NCBI RefSeq assembly: GCF_031951985.1
Contig: NZ_JAVLVU010000001.1
Coordinates: 4,092,001 to 4,156,000, forward strand
Source of the DNA: Mucilaginibacter terrae
GTDB taxonomy: Bacteria; Bacteroidota; Bacteroidia; Sphingobacteriales; Sphingobacteriaceae
DNA: 64,000 nt
Direction: 5' to 3'
The translations under genes and the position numbers were made by a program. Positions within the stretch are counted from its first letter, which is position 1. Every line of letters begins with the position of its first letter. The notes beneath the pieces are model-generated. The model was not told the DNA's origin, did not search any database, and worked only from the letters and a program-made list of their open reading frames with translations. Positions 46,501 through 53,103 of the stretch are shown here, piece after piece.

Positions 46501-46691
46501 TGGAAGCCACTCAGATATTGCGCTCTAAAGAAGACGACTACTTTAAAAAGTTACCTATCATAGCACTTACTGCATCCATGCTTAACAGCCAGCTAAACCA
46601 GATCGAAGAATCGGGAATGAATGATTTTATTTTAAAACCATTCGATCCTAAAAACTTGTACGAGAAGCTGAGCAAATATCAGCAGCAATAG
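43560..46691 (+). CDS. Hybrid GAF-PAS histidine kinase with receiver domain
   Basis: 1043 residues, no membrane helix, so a soluble sensor. Order: GAF (about 20-165); PAS domains beginning near 175, 295, 416 and 541; HisKA with His685 (SVMSHEIRTPLNAVIGMSHL); HATPase (about 790-905) with N, G1 and G2 boxes; and a receiver domain (about 920-1040) with phospho-acceptor Asp972 (VLMDIHMPEMGG). PAS 2, 3 and 4 start with near-identical phrases (LSLVASKVSNGV, LSFASEKSPSGV, LSLVASNTVSGV) and look like a recent internal duplication. No output domain or neighbouring regulator, so its phosphorelay partner is elsewhere. Confidence 0.94.
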   Translation: MTLERGMVIPDNEDERLRALHTYDILDTFPEAEYDAISRLASYICQTPFAVISFIDDKRQWYKSSVGMPNTEIERSKSFCQYTLLDNVLMEIPDARFSEIFANDENVTGGFGVRFYASQPLIDADGYCLGTLCVFDQQPKHLSDEQRDALKTLASEVISHLTLRKQKKELERSLKLHEDFSILFNSSSEIHYIADETSKIELINDAVETILGYKPAQLVGRSLWEFVVGQTRDDFSHLIETGLRTKQAFEMETCVYNIKGEERCISWSAVNNMGRWYASGRDVTEQKKVQEQLEQLSLVASKVSNGVAITNAHNKVIWINDAFTTLTGYNLNDIAGKQMREVFKGDYVQQHTTDRIDELLNTRKAFEIEISVQHKDGHPMWLSVLNSPVLNAAGKAEKYIKVLLDITERKIAERDIEILSFASEKSPSGVVIRDRESRIIWMNEALENILGYKLAELQGKVFGDILIGEKTDLNVLKEAKVAYDENKPYEIEILIYKKDGTPYWAYLANSPFFNKAGELERQITVCVDINERKKAEEQLTMLSLVASNTVSGVVINDGYGNVEWVNKAFENITGYGLANVQGRHLGDVLKGELTDVSIIEKARELSKNKQSFEVDLLIYRADGEPLWISVINSVILDETGKAKKYIEVIIDITAKKKAELELIAAKEEALQLSRAKDMFISVMSHEIRTPLNAVIGMSHLLAEENPTESQKENLDVLKFSAENLMTLINDVLDFTKIETGNIELEKARVDLRELVQSVVSSMRHNVSGKQIYFKGNVENEIPACVLGDRTRLVQILLNLASNAVKFTETGGVTIDLKVVEQTAQEVRIRFAVTDTGIGIAADKTGTIFESFKQAAADTTRKYGGTGLGLAITKRLIELHDSRINVESILGEGSTFWFTITFKKADNNNHMSNESAEIGLKVNVLVVDDNQINRLLVNKVLKKWNVQADFAENGLEAIQKITANRNYDVVLMDIHMPEMGGLEATQILRSKEDDYFKKLPIIALTASMLNSQLNQIEESGMNDFILKPFDPKNLYEKLSKYQQQ

Positions 46692-46710
46692 AAAATTACA
46701 ACGATAGATG

Positions 46711-46736
46711 AAGCCGGGCATGATCCGGCTTTTTTT
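46711..46736 (+). terminator. Terminator after the hybrid kinase gene
   Basis: AAGCCGG (46711-46717) pairs with CCGGCTT (46725-46731) around a 7-base loop, and the stem runs into seven T. Confidence 0.85.
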
Positions 46737-47261
46737 GTGGCTTTACTTTTGGAAAAAAAAACACAAAAAAACAGGAGCTGCCTTTTAAAACAAACTCCTG
46801 CCATTAATTATGATCAAACGCTCCGGGTATTTATACGCAAATAATTTTCAGGATGTTACGTGATTGTTGGAGGTTTTGATAAATATTTTCTCATGTTGAA
46901 AAATTGATGGTCATATATGTTTAATTCACCTTTGGGGCAGATAGGTAATGAATATGCAATTTGTGAAGTAGATGTGTTAATTCTTCGCAGAATACGATCA
47001 ATGATATATACACATCCTTTAATACATGCAATATGCGCCGTAGGTGCTACCTATTTATAGAAAGAAAAAGCCAAGTTCTTTATGTCCCAGCGGGACTACC
47101 ATTTATAAACATGCACAAATTAGGGTAGCTCCTAACGGAGCAGGTTCAATTTCACCAAGAATATTCTATAATAGGTAGCACCTACGGCGCAGAAATGTTT
47201 TTGAGCAGAAAAGGTAGCCCTCAGGGAAAGATTCGAAAGTTAAGGAATTTATAAATTAAAA
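46737..47261. other. Long convergent gap holding an inverted-repeat-bounded element
   Basis: No credible gene. Contains an A-rich run, a weak CAGGAG/CTCCTG hairpin near 46770, an AT-rich stretch, and the element listed at 47035-47190. Just past the element, AAAAGGTAGCCCTCAGGG (near 47207) echoes the GGTAGC units inside it. Confidence 0.7.
47035..47190. repeat. 156-bp element bounded by perfect 20-bp inverted repeats
   Basis: Left end GCGCCGTAGGTGCTACCTAT (47035-47054) and right end 47171-47190 are exact reverse complements. The interior has CCCAGCGGGACTACC and GGGTAGCTCCTAACGGAGC, variations of the same theme. The size and perfect ends suggest a miniature non-autonomous element or composite of dispersed repeats; no target duplication was recognised. 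Confidence 0.75.
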
Positions 47262-47954
47262 CTACACTGCATATGCGATCGCAGCTATACTTAACCTCAA
47301 TCCTGGCACTTTTAACAATTCCTGTGCGCAGGCTTCCAAAGTTGAACCAGTAGTTACAATATCATCTACCAATAAAACATGCTTGCCTTCCAATACCTCA
47401 GGGCTCTGCAAAACAAACACCTGCTGCATATTCTCAAACCTTGCAAAGCGCGATTTACGGGTTTGCGTTGAAGTTTTAACCGCTCGTGTAAGATTGTCTT
47501 CTAAAACTGCGGCTTGTAGTTTACCTGCCAAGCCCCGGGCAAAATTGGTGCTTTGATTGTAGCCACGTTCGCGCATACGGCTTACATGTAAGGGTACGGG
47601 TATAATGTAATCAATAGTAGGTAACAGTGTGTTTTGCAAGAGTTGGCTACCGGCTATGTTGCCCAGTTTATCCCCGATTTTTTGCATACCCCGGTATTTA
47701 AACTGGTGCATCAAATGCTGTACCTTACCTCCTTTTTCAAAATACAAAAGGGCATAAGCATGCTCCAGTTTTATTTTACCCCAAAATTGCCGGGCTACAA
47801 TATTATCGGGTTGTAAATGAAAATTCGTGAACGGTAAATTATACAGGCAATCGGTACAAATCAAGTCTTCGGTACCCAGCAAATTAGCCTTGCATGCATG
47901 GCAAAGCCTCGGGAAAAGCAAGTTGATAAAATCATGAAGGTAGGTATTGCGCAT
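47262..47954 (-). CDS. ComF-family phosphoribosyltransferase-like protein
   Basis: 230 residues. The N-terminal zinc ribbon has CHACKANLLG and CTDC; the C-terminal phosphoribosyltransferase fold has the PRPP loop VLLVDDIVTTGSTLEAC. ComF relatives assist natural transformation in some bacteria; whether that applies here is unknown. Also typical are RERGYNQSTNFARGLA and TQTRKSRFARFENMQ. A stand-alone minus-strand gene. Confidence 0.9.
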   Translation of the reverse strand: MRNTYLHDFINLLFPRLCHACKANLLGTEDLICTDCLYNLPFTNFHLQPDNIVARQFWGKIKLEHAYALLYFEKGGKVQHLMHQFKYRGMQKIGDKLGNIAGSQLLQNTLLPTIDYIIPVPLHVSRMRERGYNQSTNFARGLAGKLQAAVLEDNLTRAVKTSTQTRKSRFARFENMQQVFVLQSPEVLEGKHVLLVDDIVTTGSTLEACAQELLKVPGLRLSIAAIAYAV

Positions 47955-47959
47955 GGGAA

Positions 47960-48053
47960 TAGAGCCAAGAGCTGAGAAGCAAGAGCCAAGATAGGAATTA
48001 AACCATAGATTGCAATCAGTTATCCTGCTTTCTGGCTCTTGTTCTTGGTTCTA
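47960..48053. repeat. AGAGCCAAGAGC / GGCTCTTGTTCTTGG imperfect inverted repeat
   Basis: A left stretch (47965-47993, AGAGCCAAGAGCTGAGAAGC...) and right GGCTCTTGTTCTTGGTTCT near 48034-48052 are imperfect complements. Related low-complexity pieces occur at 24478 and 50805. Lies between rlmN and the ComF-like gene. Confidence 0.55.
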
Positions 48054-48056
48054 ATT

Positions 48057-49121
48057 TTAGGCTTCAGCCGTTGCTTTATCCTTCACCGCCAATTGCCCGC
48101 AGGCGGCATCAATATCTTTACCACGGCTACGGCGTACGTTGGTGTTTACGCCTTGTTTGCGCAGGTAATTGGCAAACGCTTCTATCTTGTCTTCGCCGGC
48201 GTTGGTAAAATCGGCAAACGATATGGGGTTGTATTCAATAATATTAACCTTGCAGGGTATGTGCCTGCAAAACTTGGCCAGCTCGGCTGCGTCCTGCAAC
48301 TCGTCGTTAAAATTATGGAAAACAATGTACTCGTAAGTAACAACGTTTTTAGTTTTACTATAAAAATACTTTAAGGCATCGGCCAGGGCAACCAACGAGT
48401 TTTGCTCATTAATAGGCATAATTTCGTTGCGCTTGGTATCATTAGCCGCATGCAGTGACAGGGCCAGGTTAAAACGCACCTGGTCATCACCCAGCTTTTT
48501 AATCATTTTGGCAATACCAGCGGTTGAAACCGTAATACGCTTAGCGGCCATATTGAGTCCGTCTTCGGCAGTAATACGCTCAATCGACTTTAAAACGTTG
48601 GCATAATTGAGCAAAGGCTCACCCATACCCATATATACGATGTTAGTGAGCGGAATTCCGTAGTTTTGCTGTGCTTGCTGGCTAAGCAGTACTACCTGGT
48701 CGTAAATTTCATCGGGGTTAAGATTGCGTTTTCGATCCATATATCCCGTAGCGCAAAATTTACAGGTAAGGCTGCAACCCACTTGTGATGATACACAGGC
48801 GGTCATTCGCTCGGTTGTGGGTATTAAAACGCCCTCAATTAAGTGAGTATCGTGCAACTTAAAGGAATTTTTTATAGTTTTATCCGCACTATACTGTGAG
48901 TTATTAATAACGACGTGGTTAATAGTAAAAAGATCGGCCATCTTTTGGCGCAGGTCTTTTGAAAGATTGCTCATGTCTTCAAATGAAAAACATGATTTTT
49001 TCCAAAGCCATTCATACACCTGTTTGGCTCTAAATGCTTTTTCGCCCATGGCGGTAAAGTGTTGTTGCAGAGCCTCCAGGCTTAGGCTGCGGATATCGAT
49101 CTTGCTATTATTTGCGCTCAC
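48057..49121 (-). CDS. rlmN: Dual-specificity rRNA/tRNA (adenine-C2) methyltransferase RlmN
   Basis: Radical-SAM enzyme that methylates C2 of adenosine 2503 in 23S rRNA and of A37 in certain tRNAs. 354 residues if it starts at the GTG of 49121 (MSANNSKIDIRSL), which gives the usual family length; a longer frame adds 24 residues with no family match. The iron-sulfur motif is CSLTCKFC, the methyl-carrying Cys is in RGKDIDAACGQLA, and GEKAFRAKQVYEWLWKK marks the N-terminal RNA-binding domain. A promoter box lies 4 bases before this GTG, so the mRNA may be leaderless. Confidence 0.93.
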   Translation of the reverse strand: MSANNSKIDIRSLSLEALQQHFTAMGEKAFRAKQVYEWLWKKSCFSFEDMSNLSKDLRQKMADLFTINHVVINNSQYSADKTIKNSFKLHDTHLIEGVLIPTTERMTACVSSQVGCSLTCKFCATGYMDRKRNLNPDEIYDQVVLLSQQAQQNYGIPLTNIVYMGMGEPLLNYANVLKSIERITAEDGLNMAAKRITVSTAGIAKMIKKLGDDQVRFNLALSLHAANDTKRNEIMPINEQNSLVALADALKYFYSKTKNVVTYEYIVFHNFNDELQDAAELAKFCRHIPCKVNIIEYNPISFADFTNAGEDKIEAFANYLRKQGVNTNVRRSRGKDIDAACGQLAVKDKATAEA

Positions 49122-49125
49122 ATGG

Positions 49126-49133
49126 CAAAGATA
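49126..49133 (-). promoter_or_regulatory. Putative -7 box for rlmN
   Basis: On the minus strand 49133 to 49126 reads TATCTTTG, matching TAnnTTTG. The transcription start should fall at or within a few bases of the proposed GTG start. Confidence 0.5.
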
Positions 49134-49295
49134 ATTAAATTTGCCCGGCTGTGTTTTATTGCTGCGTTTTAGAATTGTAAAAATATAAAACAATAACTAA
49201 AAGTTAAATGTAATAGATTGCTGAATAGTGTTATATATGCTGTTGATACGTTTGTTTAGGATAGGTGTGGTAGATTGAATGATAAATTTCATTAA

Positions 49296-50462
49296 ATGAA
49301 AAGTTTTAGAGCCGATTACGTTTTTCCTGTTAGTGCCGATCCTATTAAGAATGGAGTTATTACCGTTGATGATTACGGTAAAATTGTATCAATTAGCACC
49401 TATGCCCAGCCGGGTGTTGAAGTTGAGCAGTTGAGTGGTATTATTTGTCCGGGTTTTGTGAATACTCACTGTCATGTTGAGCTTTCGCATCTTCAGGGCA
49501 AAACCCCCAAAGGGTCGGGGTTGGTAGAATTTATAAAAGCTGTGCAAAGTTTGCGCACGGTTGACGATGATATTATACAAGCTGCCGCCGCCGAGGCAGA
49601 TAAGCAGATGTATGATAACGGTATAGTTGCCGTTGGCGATATATCAAACAGCGCACATAGTATAGCTATAAAAAAAGCCAGTAAAATTTACTATCATACT
49701 TTTGTAGAGGCATTCAGCTTTTTGCCTGCAAATGCCGATAATGCATTTCAGGCAGCTATTGAATTGCAAAAACAGTTTAAACCATTGTCGGCATCGGTTG
49801 TGCCTCATGCGCCTTACTCCGTATCAAAGGAACTGTTTAAGCTCATCAAAAATTATAGCGATACACATGGCAACAACCTGCTGAGCATACACAACCAAGA
49901 GTGCGAAGACGAAAATAAATTCTATCGCTACAAAAACGGCAAGTTTTTGGAGCTGTACGATGGCTTTGGTATTGATATTAGTTACTTTAAACCACAGGCA
50001 CGTAATTCTATACAATCTGTAATTCCGTTGCTCAGTAATAAGCAAAAAGTTTTGCTGGTACATAACACCTGTACCAATTTAAAAGATATATACTTTGTAA
50101 AGCGTTTCGACCGTAACATTAACTGGTGTTTTTGTCCTAATGCTAACCTGCACATTGAAGGCCGACTGCCTAAAATTGAACTGTTTTTGGATGAAGGCTT
50201 TAACATTACACTGGGTACCGATAGTTTAGCTTCAAATGATAAGCTGTCGATACTGAGCGAAATGGCTACCATTCACCAAAAATTCCCGTCAATACCTATT
50301 GGCAAAATGCTGGAATGGGCTACTATAAACGGCGCCAGATTTTTAGGTATTGATGATGAAATTGGCACCCTCGAGCCCGGTAAAACTCCCGGACTAAACT
50401 TGATCACCAATTTAGATGGTTTAAAAATCATCCCCGATACACAAGTAAAACGTTTGCTATAA
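49296..50462 (+). CDS. Amidohydrolase-superfamily deaminase-like enzyme
   Basis: 388 residues, a metal-dependent TIM barrel of the TrzA/chlorohydrolase and adenosine/aminofutalosine deaminase group. Metal and catalytic positions are GFVNTHCHVELSHL (HxH), LSIHNQECEDE (His and Glu), VLLVHNTCTN (His) and LGTDSLASN (Asp). The end EIGTLEPGKTPGLNLI is typical. Substrate probably a nucleoside or related amine, for example in the futalosine menaquinone route or nucleoside salvage; sequence alone does not decide. Confidence 0.85.
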   Translation: MKSFRADYVFPVSADPIKNGVITVDDYGKIVSISTYAQPGVEVEQLSGIICPGFVNTHCHVELSHLQGKTPKGSGLVEFIKAVQSLRTVDDDIIQAAAAEADKQMYDNGIVAVGDISNSAHSIAIKKASKIYYHTFVEAFSFLPANADNAFQAAIELQKQFKPLSASVVPHAPYSVSKELFKLIKNYSDTHGNNLLSIHNQECEDENKFYRYKNGKFLELYDGFGIDISYFKPQARNSIQSVIPLLSNKQKVLLVHNTCTNLKDIYFVKRFDRNINWCFCPNANLHIEGRLPKIELFLDEGFNITLGTDSLASNDKLSILSEMATIHQKFPSIPIGKMLEWATINGARFLGIDDEIGTLEPGKTPGLNLITNLDGLKIIPDTQVKRLL

Positions 50463-50517
50463 TCCCCTTGTTATTGCCTCATAAGCCGTATTATTGTAAT
50501 TGAAATTTTGTGGCTAT

Positions 50518-50793
50518 ATGATCAAACATTTAAATATAACCGTACAGGGTAAGGTGCAGGGCGTGTCGTACCGTGCTACCACTAAAGCCGTGGCCGACCA
50601 GTTGGGCGTGCGCGGACTTGTGCGTAATGAAGCGAACGGAGACGTATACATCGAAGCGGAAGCCGAACCCATGCTTATGGAGATGTTTTTAGAATGGTGC
50701 CAAAAAGGCCCCGATGCCGCCCGGGTATCCGAAGTTATTACCCACGAAGCCGAATCCAAAAACTATCGTAACTTTGAAGTAGTGAAGAGATAG
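50518..50793 (+). CDS. acyP: Acylphosphatase
   Basis: 91 residues from ATG 50518; an in-frame TTG at 50500 would add six residues not seen in the family. Hydrolyses acyl phosphates. The active site is visible as GKVQGVSYRATT (catalytic Arg) and VRNEANGDV (catalytic Asn). The usual GVGFR is GVSYR here, a tolerated variation. Follows the amidohydrolase by 55 bp. Confidence 0.92.
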   Translation: MIKHLNITVQGKVQGVSYRATTKAVADQLGVRGLVRNEANGDVYIEAEAEPMLMEMFLEWCQKGPDAARVSEVITHEAESKNYRNFEVVKR

Positions 50794-50843
50794 GGGGGAA
50801 GAGAGGCAAGAAACAAGAGCCAGGAACCAAGAGTTATAAAAAT

Positions 50844-50876
50844 CGTCATTGCGAGGTACGAAGCAATCTCTGCGGA
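50844..50876. repeat. Half copy of TCATTGCGAGG repeat
   Basis: These 33 bases are identical to 21534-21566, the left arm plus loop start of the perfect palindrome there. The right arm is missing, replaced after about 15 bases by repeat family 2. Confidence 0.85.
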
Positions 50877-50890
50877 GGACAGGTAATCAT

Positions 50891-50987
50891 GCCGAAGTTT
50901 GCGTTAGGGATAGAAGCGGAAAGCCCGGAGTGCAGCGTAGCGAAACGAGGACTTGCAGCGGATAGCCCGACCCGGAGGGAAACGCCC
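50891..50987. repeat. Dispersed ~95-bp repeat, family 2, copy 2
   Basis: The reverse complement of the element at 18301-18402 at roughly 80% identity. Ends GCGTTAGGG and GGGAAACGC are partly complementary, so each copy may fold. It contains AAGCCCGGAGTGCAG and GCGGATAGCCCGA blocks. Unknown role. Confidence 0.65.
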
Positions 50988-51158
50988 AAATTGAGGTAAT
51001 AGTTATTGGGTTGGTTAGTTATTGGTTTTAATGAGCGTTTCAGTAACCTTAAACAAATAATTAAATCAAGCCAATCTCCATAACAGTAAATGTAACTTTA
51101 CAAGAAGGCCATGAACGATCAACAATGAACCATGACCTCTTAACAAAGAATAAGAATT

Positions 51159-52661
51159 TTGTCGACAGCTAAAAAATTTGCAGGCCAAACGGCGGTGTAC
51201 GGGTTAACTACTATTGCGCCGCGTATACTCAATTTCTTTTTAACCCCTGTTTACGTAAAAGCGTACCCGGCAAAAGTGTATGGTGTTTTCACTACCATGT
51301 TTAGCTGGGTATCAATGATAAACCCTATACTGGCCTTTGGTATGGAAACCACGTTTTTCAGATACCTCAATAAGCGGCCCGATGAAAAACAGCAGGTTTA
51401 CAACAATACTTTTGGTGCTATACTGGCTATCAGCTTTTTGTTTTTGCTGAGTGTATTGCCCTTTATTGGCGATATTGCCGCATACGTTCGCATTGATGAG
51501 CAATCGCCGCTTGATGATTATAAGCAATACGTTGGCTACTTTATTGCGGTATTATTACTGGATGCCTGGTGTGTAATTCCGTTTGCGCAAATACGGGCCA
51601 ACGGCAGGCCGGGACGTTATGGTATCATAAAGTGCACCAATATATTGGTGTTCATACTGCTCAACCTGCTTTTTATTTATGGTCTGCCTTTTTTAATTAA
51701 GCATGATATAAGTGCCGAGTGGCTCAAAACCTGGTTCAGGCCCGGATGGATAGGTTACGTGTTTTTATCTAACCTTATTGCCAGCGCACTTACGCTGTTA
51801 CTTTTGCTACCCGAAATTATGCGTCTGCGCCCCAATTTTGATAAAGCCATGTTTAGCGAAATGTTGCTGTACAGCTGGCCGGTGCTCATTGCTAACCTAT
51901 CATTTGTAATTAACGAAAACCTCGATAAACTTTTATTAGGCAAGTTTTTGCCCGAGAGTATAAGTGCAAGTCAAACCGGTATTTATGGTGCCTGCGCCAA
52001 AATTGCGGTGTTCCTCAATATTTTTGTTCAGGCTTTCAGGCTGGGTGCCGAGCCCTTCTTTTTTAGCAAGGCTAAAGATAAAAATGCGGGCACTACGTAT
52101 GCCTTTATTATGGATTATTTCGTAATAGCAGTATCGCTCATATTTGTGGCGCTGGTTGCTAATATCGATATACTCAAATACTTTATTAAAGGCCGCGATG
52201 CCGTGCAGCAGGAGCTATACTGGTCGGGGTTAAAGGCGGTGCCGCTGTTATTATTGGGCTACGTAAGCCTGGGTATTTACATGAACCTCTCCGTATGGTA
52301 CAAACTGTCTGATCAAACCCGTTACGGTTTATACATCTCAGGCGTGGGGGCTATCATAACCGTTGTACTCAACGTGGTATTTATTCCAAAGTACAGCTAC
52401 ATGGCATCGGCCTGGGCATCATTAGCGGCTTATGCCAGTATGATGATACTCTCGTATGTATGGGGGCAAAAAAACTATCCTATACCGTATAACGTTAAAA
52501 AAAACCTGGCTTATCTTATAAGTTCAATCATAATTGTATTTTTATCATTCAGCGTGTTTAAGCGTAATTTGTTCATAGGCAATGGCCTGCTCGTATTATT
52601 TGCAGGCACTGCTTTTATGGCCGAACGTAAACAGGTACTCGCTATACTTAAAAGAAAATGA
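51159..52661 (+). CDS. Polysaccharide flippase, second of the window
   Basis: 500 residues from a TTG at 51159 (MSTAKKFAGQTAVYGL), with about fourteen helices, of the Wzx-type MOP superfamily. Typical segments are TAVYGLTTIAPRILNFFLTPVYV and LSFVINENLDKLLLGKFLP. Moves lipid-linked glycans across the inner membrane. Its stop overlaps the dut start (ATGA), a recurring arrangement in Bacteroidota. It is not a close copy of the flippase at 31223. Confidence 0.9.
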   Translation: MSTAKKFAGQTAVYGLTTIAPRILNFFLTPVYVKAYPAKVYGVFTTMFSWVSMINPILAFGMETTFFRYLNKRPDEKQQVYNNTFGAILAISFLFLLSVLPFIGDIAAYVRIDEQSPLDDYKQYVGYFIAVLLLDAWCVIPFAQIRANGRPGRYGIIKCTNILVFILLNLLFIYGLPFLIKHDISAEWLKTWFRPGWIGYVFLSNLIASALTLLLLLPEIMRLRPNFDKAMFSEMLLYSWPVLIANLSFVINENLDKLLLGKFLPESISASQTGIYGACAKIAVFLNIFVQAFRLGAEPFFFSKAKDKNAGTTYAFIMDYFVIAVSLIFVALVANIDILKYFIKGRDAVQQELYWSGLKAVPLLLLGYVSLGIYMNLSVWYKLSDQTRYGLYISGVGAIITVVLNVVFIPKYSYMASAWASLAAYASMMILSYVWGQKNYPIPYNVKKNLAYLISSIIIVFLSFSVFKRNLFIGNGLLVLFAGTAFMAERKQVLAILKRK

Positions 52662-53092
52662 TCATCCGCATTATCAATAATTCTCAAAACGCCTTGCCGG
52701 CTTACGAAACCTTGCATGCCGCCGGTATGGACCTCCGCGCCGATGTTGCCGAAACCGTAGTATTAAAGCCAATGGAACGCAAACTGATACCAACCGGGTT
52801 ACATATTGAGCTTCCGGAAAGTTTTGAGGCACAGATACGCCCGCGTAGTGGTTTGGCGTTTAAGCATGGTATAGGCATAGTAAATTCGCCGGGTACCATT
52901 GATGCCGATTACCGTGGCGAAATAAAGGTGCTGCTTATTAATTTTTCGGACACCGATTTTGAGATCAATACCGGCGACCGCATTGCACAAATGGTTGTAG
53001 CCAAGCATGAAAAGGTGGAATGGGAGCAGGTAGAGGTTTTAACTGATACTGCACGCGGTGCAGGAGGTTATGGGCATACAGGCAAAGCATAA
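52658..53092 (+). CDS. dut: dUTP diphosphatase
   Basis: Hydrolyses dUTP to dUMP, preventing uracil in DNA. 144 residues, trimeric class. The five family motifs are seen: AGMDLRADV, RPRSGLAFKHG, GTIDADYRGE, GDRIAQMVV and the glycine-rich C-terminus RGAGGYGHTG. Start overlaps the flippase stop by four bases; the TPR gene begins 11 bp later. Confidence 0.97.
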   Translation: MIIRIINNSQNALPAYETLHAAGMDLRADVAETVVLKPMERKLIPTGLHIELPESFEAQIRPRSGLAFKHGIGIVNSPGTIDADYRGEIKVLLINFSDTDFEINTGDRIAQMVVAKHEKVEWEQVEVLTDTARGAGGYGHTGKA

Positions 53093-53103
53093 TTAACAAA
53101 AGC

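Larger units (their letters stand above)
50794..51158. other. Repeat-rich 365-bp intergenic region
   Basis: From left to right: an AAGAGCCAGGAACCAAGAG low-complexity piece (near 50814); a half copy of the TGTCATTGCGAG repeat; a full copy of repeat family 2; a short GTTGGTTAGTTATTGG tract; then about 110 bases of AT-rich sequence before the flippase start. No gene or convincing promoter. Confidence 0.75.

Noticed and set aside
46708..46788. A 26-codon frame starting MKPGMIRLFLWLYFW
   Set aside because: It overlaps the terminator hairpin and T-run after the hybrid kinase; the hydrophobic residues come from the T-run.
49122..49193. Longer N-terminus for RlmN
   Set aside because: Residues before the GTG do not resemble RlmN, and the region contains the promoter box.
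18171..50987. CRISPR array
   Set aside because: Repeats are dispersed singly over tens of kilobases, are palindromic and have no regular spacers or cas genes.
50891..50987. Known self-cleaving ribozyme in repeat family 2
   Set aside because: AAGCCC and GGG blocks recall twister, but the full conserved core could not be placed; no hammerhead core is present.
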